Below, one piece after another: positions 37,567 to 39,262 of a stretch of DNA of 39,262 nucleotides; position 1 is the stretch's first letter; the number at the start of each line of letters is the position of its first letter. The notes below the pieces were generated by a model, which was given only the letters and a program-made list of their open reading frames with translations, did no database searches and was not told where the DNA came from. Origin of the DNA: Rhodospirillales bacterium (lineage in GTDB: Bacteria > Pseudomonadota > Alphaproteobacteria > Rhodospirillales > Magnetospirillaceae); contig JAATGN010000079.1 in NCBI GenBank assembly GCA_015654615.1, positions 1 through 39,262 of the forward strand. The letters are read 5' to 3'. The position numbers and the translations under genes were made by a program.

Positions 37567-39075
37567 ATGCGCGACGAAGCCACCCATTCGCCTTCCGATC
37601 CATTGGGCTATTACACGACGCTGGGACTCGGTCCCCTGGCCGACGGCGCCGAAATCAAGGCGGCCTATCGCCTCAAGGCCAAGCGACTGCATCCGGATCA
37701 CAACCCCTCGGATGAGGCGGAACAAGACTTTATCGACCTGACGACGGCCTATCAGGTGCTCAAGGATCCGAAAAGCCGGGCGCGCTACAATGCCACGGTG
37801 CGGTCCCTGGGACCGGCCAATCTGATCGATCCGCGCGATCCCCGGCCCGAACCCCTGCGCTGTTCGCGCTGCGGCAAGATCACCGCGCAGCCGCGTTATA
37901 TCGTATTCCACCGGGTCAAAACTTTCCTCCTGTCCTCTCGCCGCAGCACCATAAGGGGAATTTTTTGCCGGGATTGCGCCGATCGGACGGCAATTCGCGC
38001 CAGCACGCTGAGTTGGCTGCTGGGATGGTGGGGCCTGACCGGACCGCTGCAGACCGTGAAGGCCCTGCTCAAGAATCTGCAGGGCGGCGACATGCCCCGG
38101 GCCGACAATCTGTGGGTGCTGCTGCACCAGGCCCGCGCCTTCCTGGCGGACGGCGACAAGGATATCGCCCGCGCCCTGGCCGAACAGGCCCAGGCTTTCG
38201 CGAAAAACGGCGAGGAACGCGCCCGTATCGCGGAAATCGTCCGCGCCGCCGGCAAAACGGCCGTCCCCGTCACGCGCCGCCTGAAGAATCGTTGGCGGCC
38301 CTGGAGCTACGCCGCCATCATTCAGGCCCTGCCCCTGGCCGGCCTGTCCGTGGCGATTCTGGTCGCCGGCGCCGCCTTGCTGTTTCATAGCCAGACGGAA
38401 AGCGTCACGGCAATGATTACCATCCACCCGGCCCAGGCCGGTGAAGTCCGTCATGTCGCCGTCGACGTCCTGAAAGTGCGTCAAGGCCCGATGTCCGCCC
38501 AGCCGGTGGTGGCGTTGCTGGACCGCTTCTCCACCGTGCAAGTGATGGATTCCGTGGCCAACGGCGAATGGGCCCGGATTCTGACGCCCAACGGCGTCAC
38601 GGGATATGTCCCGGCGCGTTATCTGTTCGGCGGTCCCGGCGAGGAGTCGAAAAACCGCTGGTGCAACGACCAGAAGGGCGAGCCGCTCCACACGGGCGAC
38701 ATCTTGCTGCGCCGCTCCGGCGGGGAACATCGATTGTCGGTGAAAAACGCCACCGGTCACGATGTGGTGGTCCGCCTGAAAACGCAGAACGGCCGGACGT
38801 TGCTCGCCTTCTTCATGGCCAGCGGCACCGATGCCACCGTCGACGGAATTCCGGCCGGCACCTTCCGCGCCGCTTTTGCGATCGGCCGCGACTACAGCCG
38901 CGCCTGCGCCGTCTTCATGGAGGATATGCAGACCTTCATCGTCCCGACCGCCCAGGTGCTGCAGAGCAAAAGCCTGAATGGACGACGCCAGGACGCGGAA
39001 ATGACCTTGCCGCCGCTCGGCGACGACCCGGGCCAATCGCACGCCCTGCCGATGGAAAGCTTTTTGGACAATTAG
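37567..39075 (+). CDS. J-domain protein with CxxC pairs, membrane helix and SH3 domain
   Basis: A 502-residue protein. Residues 13-77 are a J-domain with HPD at 42-44, so it should recruit DnaK. Four cysteines, Cys99/102 and Cys134/137, form a likely zinc site. Residues about 250-273 (IIQALPLAGLSVAILVAGAALLF) form a membrane helix. Residues about 298-345 (VRQGPMSAQPVVALLDRFSTVQVMD...GVTGYVPARYL) match a bacterial SH3 domain. The last 150 residues contain a beta-rich region (LSVKNATGHDVVVRLKT). ATG 37567 is chosen as the first good start; no clear ribosome site is visible, and GTG 37561 or TTG 37549 remain possible. It follows the flagellar operon by 177 bases, ends at a terminator, and its link with flagella is uncertain. 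Confidence 0.78.
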   Translation: MRDEATHSPSDPLGYYTTLGLGPLADGAEIKAAYRLKAKRLHPDHNPSDEAEQDFIDLTTAYQVLKDPKSRARYNATVRSLGPANLIDPRDPRPEPLRCSRCGKITAQPRYIVFHRVKTFLLSSRRSTIRGIFCRDCADRTAIRASTLSWLLGWWGLTGPLQTVKALLKNLQGGDMPRADNLWVLLHQARAFLADGDKDIARALAEQAQAFAKNGEERARIAEIVRAAGKTAVPVTRRLKNRWRPWSYAAIIQALPLAGLSVAILVAGAALLFHSQTESVTAMITIHPAQAGEVRHVAVDVLKVRQGPMSAQPVVALLDRFSTVQVMDSVANGEWARILTPNGVTGYVPARYLFGGPGEESKNRWCNDQKGEPLHTGDILLRRSGGEHRLSVKNATGHDVVVRLKTQNGRTLLAFFMASGTDATVDGIPAGTFRAAFAIGRDYSRACAVFMEDMQTFIVPTAQVLQSKSLNGRRQDAEMTLPPLGDDPGQSHALPMESFLDN

Positions 39076-39115
39076 AGCGCGATGCCTTAAATCGGCATCA
39101 CGCTCTGGCTTTTCT
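39074..39115 (+). terminator. Hairpin terminator after the J-domain gene
   Basis: AGAGCG-C-GATGCC (39074-39086) pairs with GGCATC-A-CGCTCT (39094-39106) around a 7-base loop with one mismatch, then GGCTTTTCTT. The stem begins at the stop codon itself. It resembles AGAGC...GCTCT intergenic hairpins of alphaproteobacteria. Confidence 0.7.
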
Positions 39116-39130
39116 TGGTGTCCCTCGCCG

Positions 39131-39150
39131 GGCGCGCGCTTTCGCGCGCC
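39131..39150. repeat. GC hairpin GGCGCGCG-CTTT-CGCGCGCC
   Basis: A perfect 8-bp stem with a 4-base loop in the non-coding stretch after the terminator (39076-39262). Its function is unknown. Confidence 0.4.
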
Positions 39151-39222
39151 TGGCCGCGGCCTCAATGGCCCTGGGTCCGTCGTCAGCCGGCGTACAGGAG
39201 ACGGGGGATGAACCAAAAACTA

Positions 39223-39262
39223 CCGTCATTGCGAGCGTAGCGAAGCAATCCAGGACAGCCTG
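39223..39262. repeat. Dispersed intergenic repeat at the right edge
   Basis: CCGTCATTGCGAGCGTAGCG followed by AAGCAATCCAGGACAGCCTG. The internal ATTGC...GCAAT is palindromic. This string is a familiar dispersed repeat in many proteobacterial genomes. It runs to the window edge, so its full length is not known. Confidence 0.6.

Overview
The window is GC-rich alphaproteobacterial chromosome, most likely from the Rhodospirillales (Magnetospirillum/Azospirillum-like). The basis is the gene content and order: fliX divergent from flgI, a one-cysteine dksA next to fliX, fliF-fliG-fliH-fliN followed by an flbD-type sigma-54 regulator and then flhA-flhF-flhG, and Caulobacter-like CtrA and FlbD-type control sites. 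The taxonomic call is an inference. No tRNA, rRNA, CRISPR array or transposase gene was seen.

Bases 1-16855 are a surface-glycan region. A leftward group (nucleotidyltransferase, transaldolase-like aldolase, SIS isomerase running off the left edge) looks like a pathway for an activated sugar. A rightward group holds two NAD-dependent sugar epimerase/dehydratases and an AT-richer FkbM methyltransferase. A small non-coding mobile element (4919-5081, MITE-like) lies between this group and the next. A long leftward group, read from 15155 down to 5214, holds an FkbM methyltransferase, two paralogous GT9-like transferases with a small methyltransferase-like gene between them, a GH99-like (WbsX-type) protein, a 754-residue methyltransferase-TPR-glycosyltransferase fusion and two tandem family 2 glycosyltransferases. 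A TPR glycosyltransferase (15386-16855) points the other way, toward the flagellar genes. Because this block sits directly beside the flagellar locus and carries a perfect CtrA-type box, I infer that it glycosylates flagellin or another motility-linked surface structure. LPS or capsule remains possible.

Bases 17134-37389 are flagellar. dksA and fliX run left. Running right are flgI, a flgJ-type rod-binding gene, a flgN-like chaperone gene, a divergent flgK and fliK. Then comes a tightly packed fliF-fliG-fliH-fliN-flbD-flhA-flhF-flhG-(FliK-like gene) operon with several ATGA or TGATG overlaps. Two sigma-54 promoters (before flgI and fliK), a CtrA-like box before fliF, and four copies of a GGCA-N5-TGCC motif at these three promoters suggest a CtrA to FlbD/sigma-54 cascade encoded largely within the window.

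Bases 37567-39075 encode a J-domain membrane protein with an SH3-like domain. It is followed by a hairpin terminator and a widespread intergenic repeat at the right edge.
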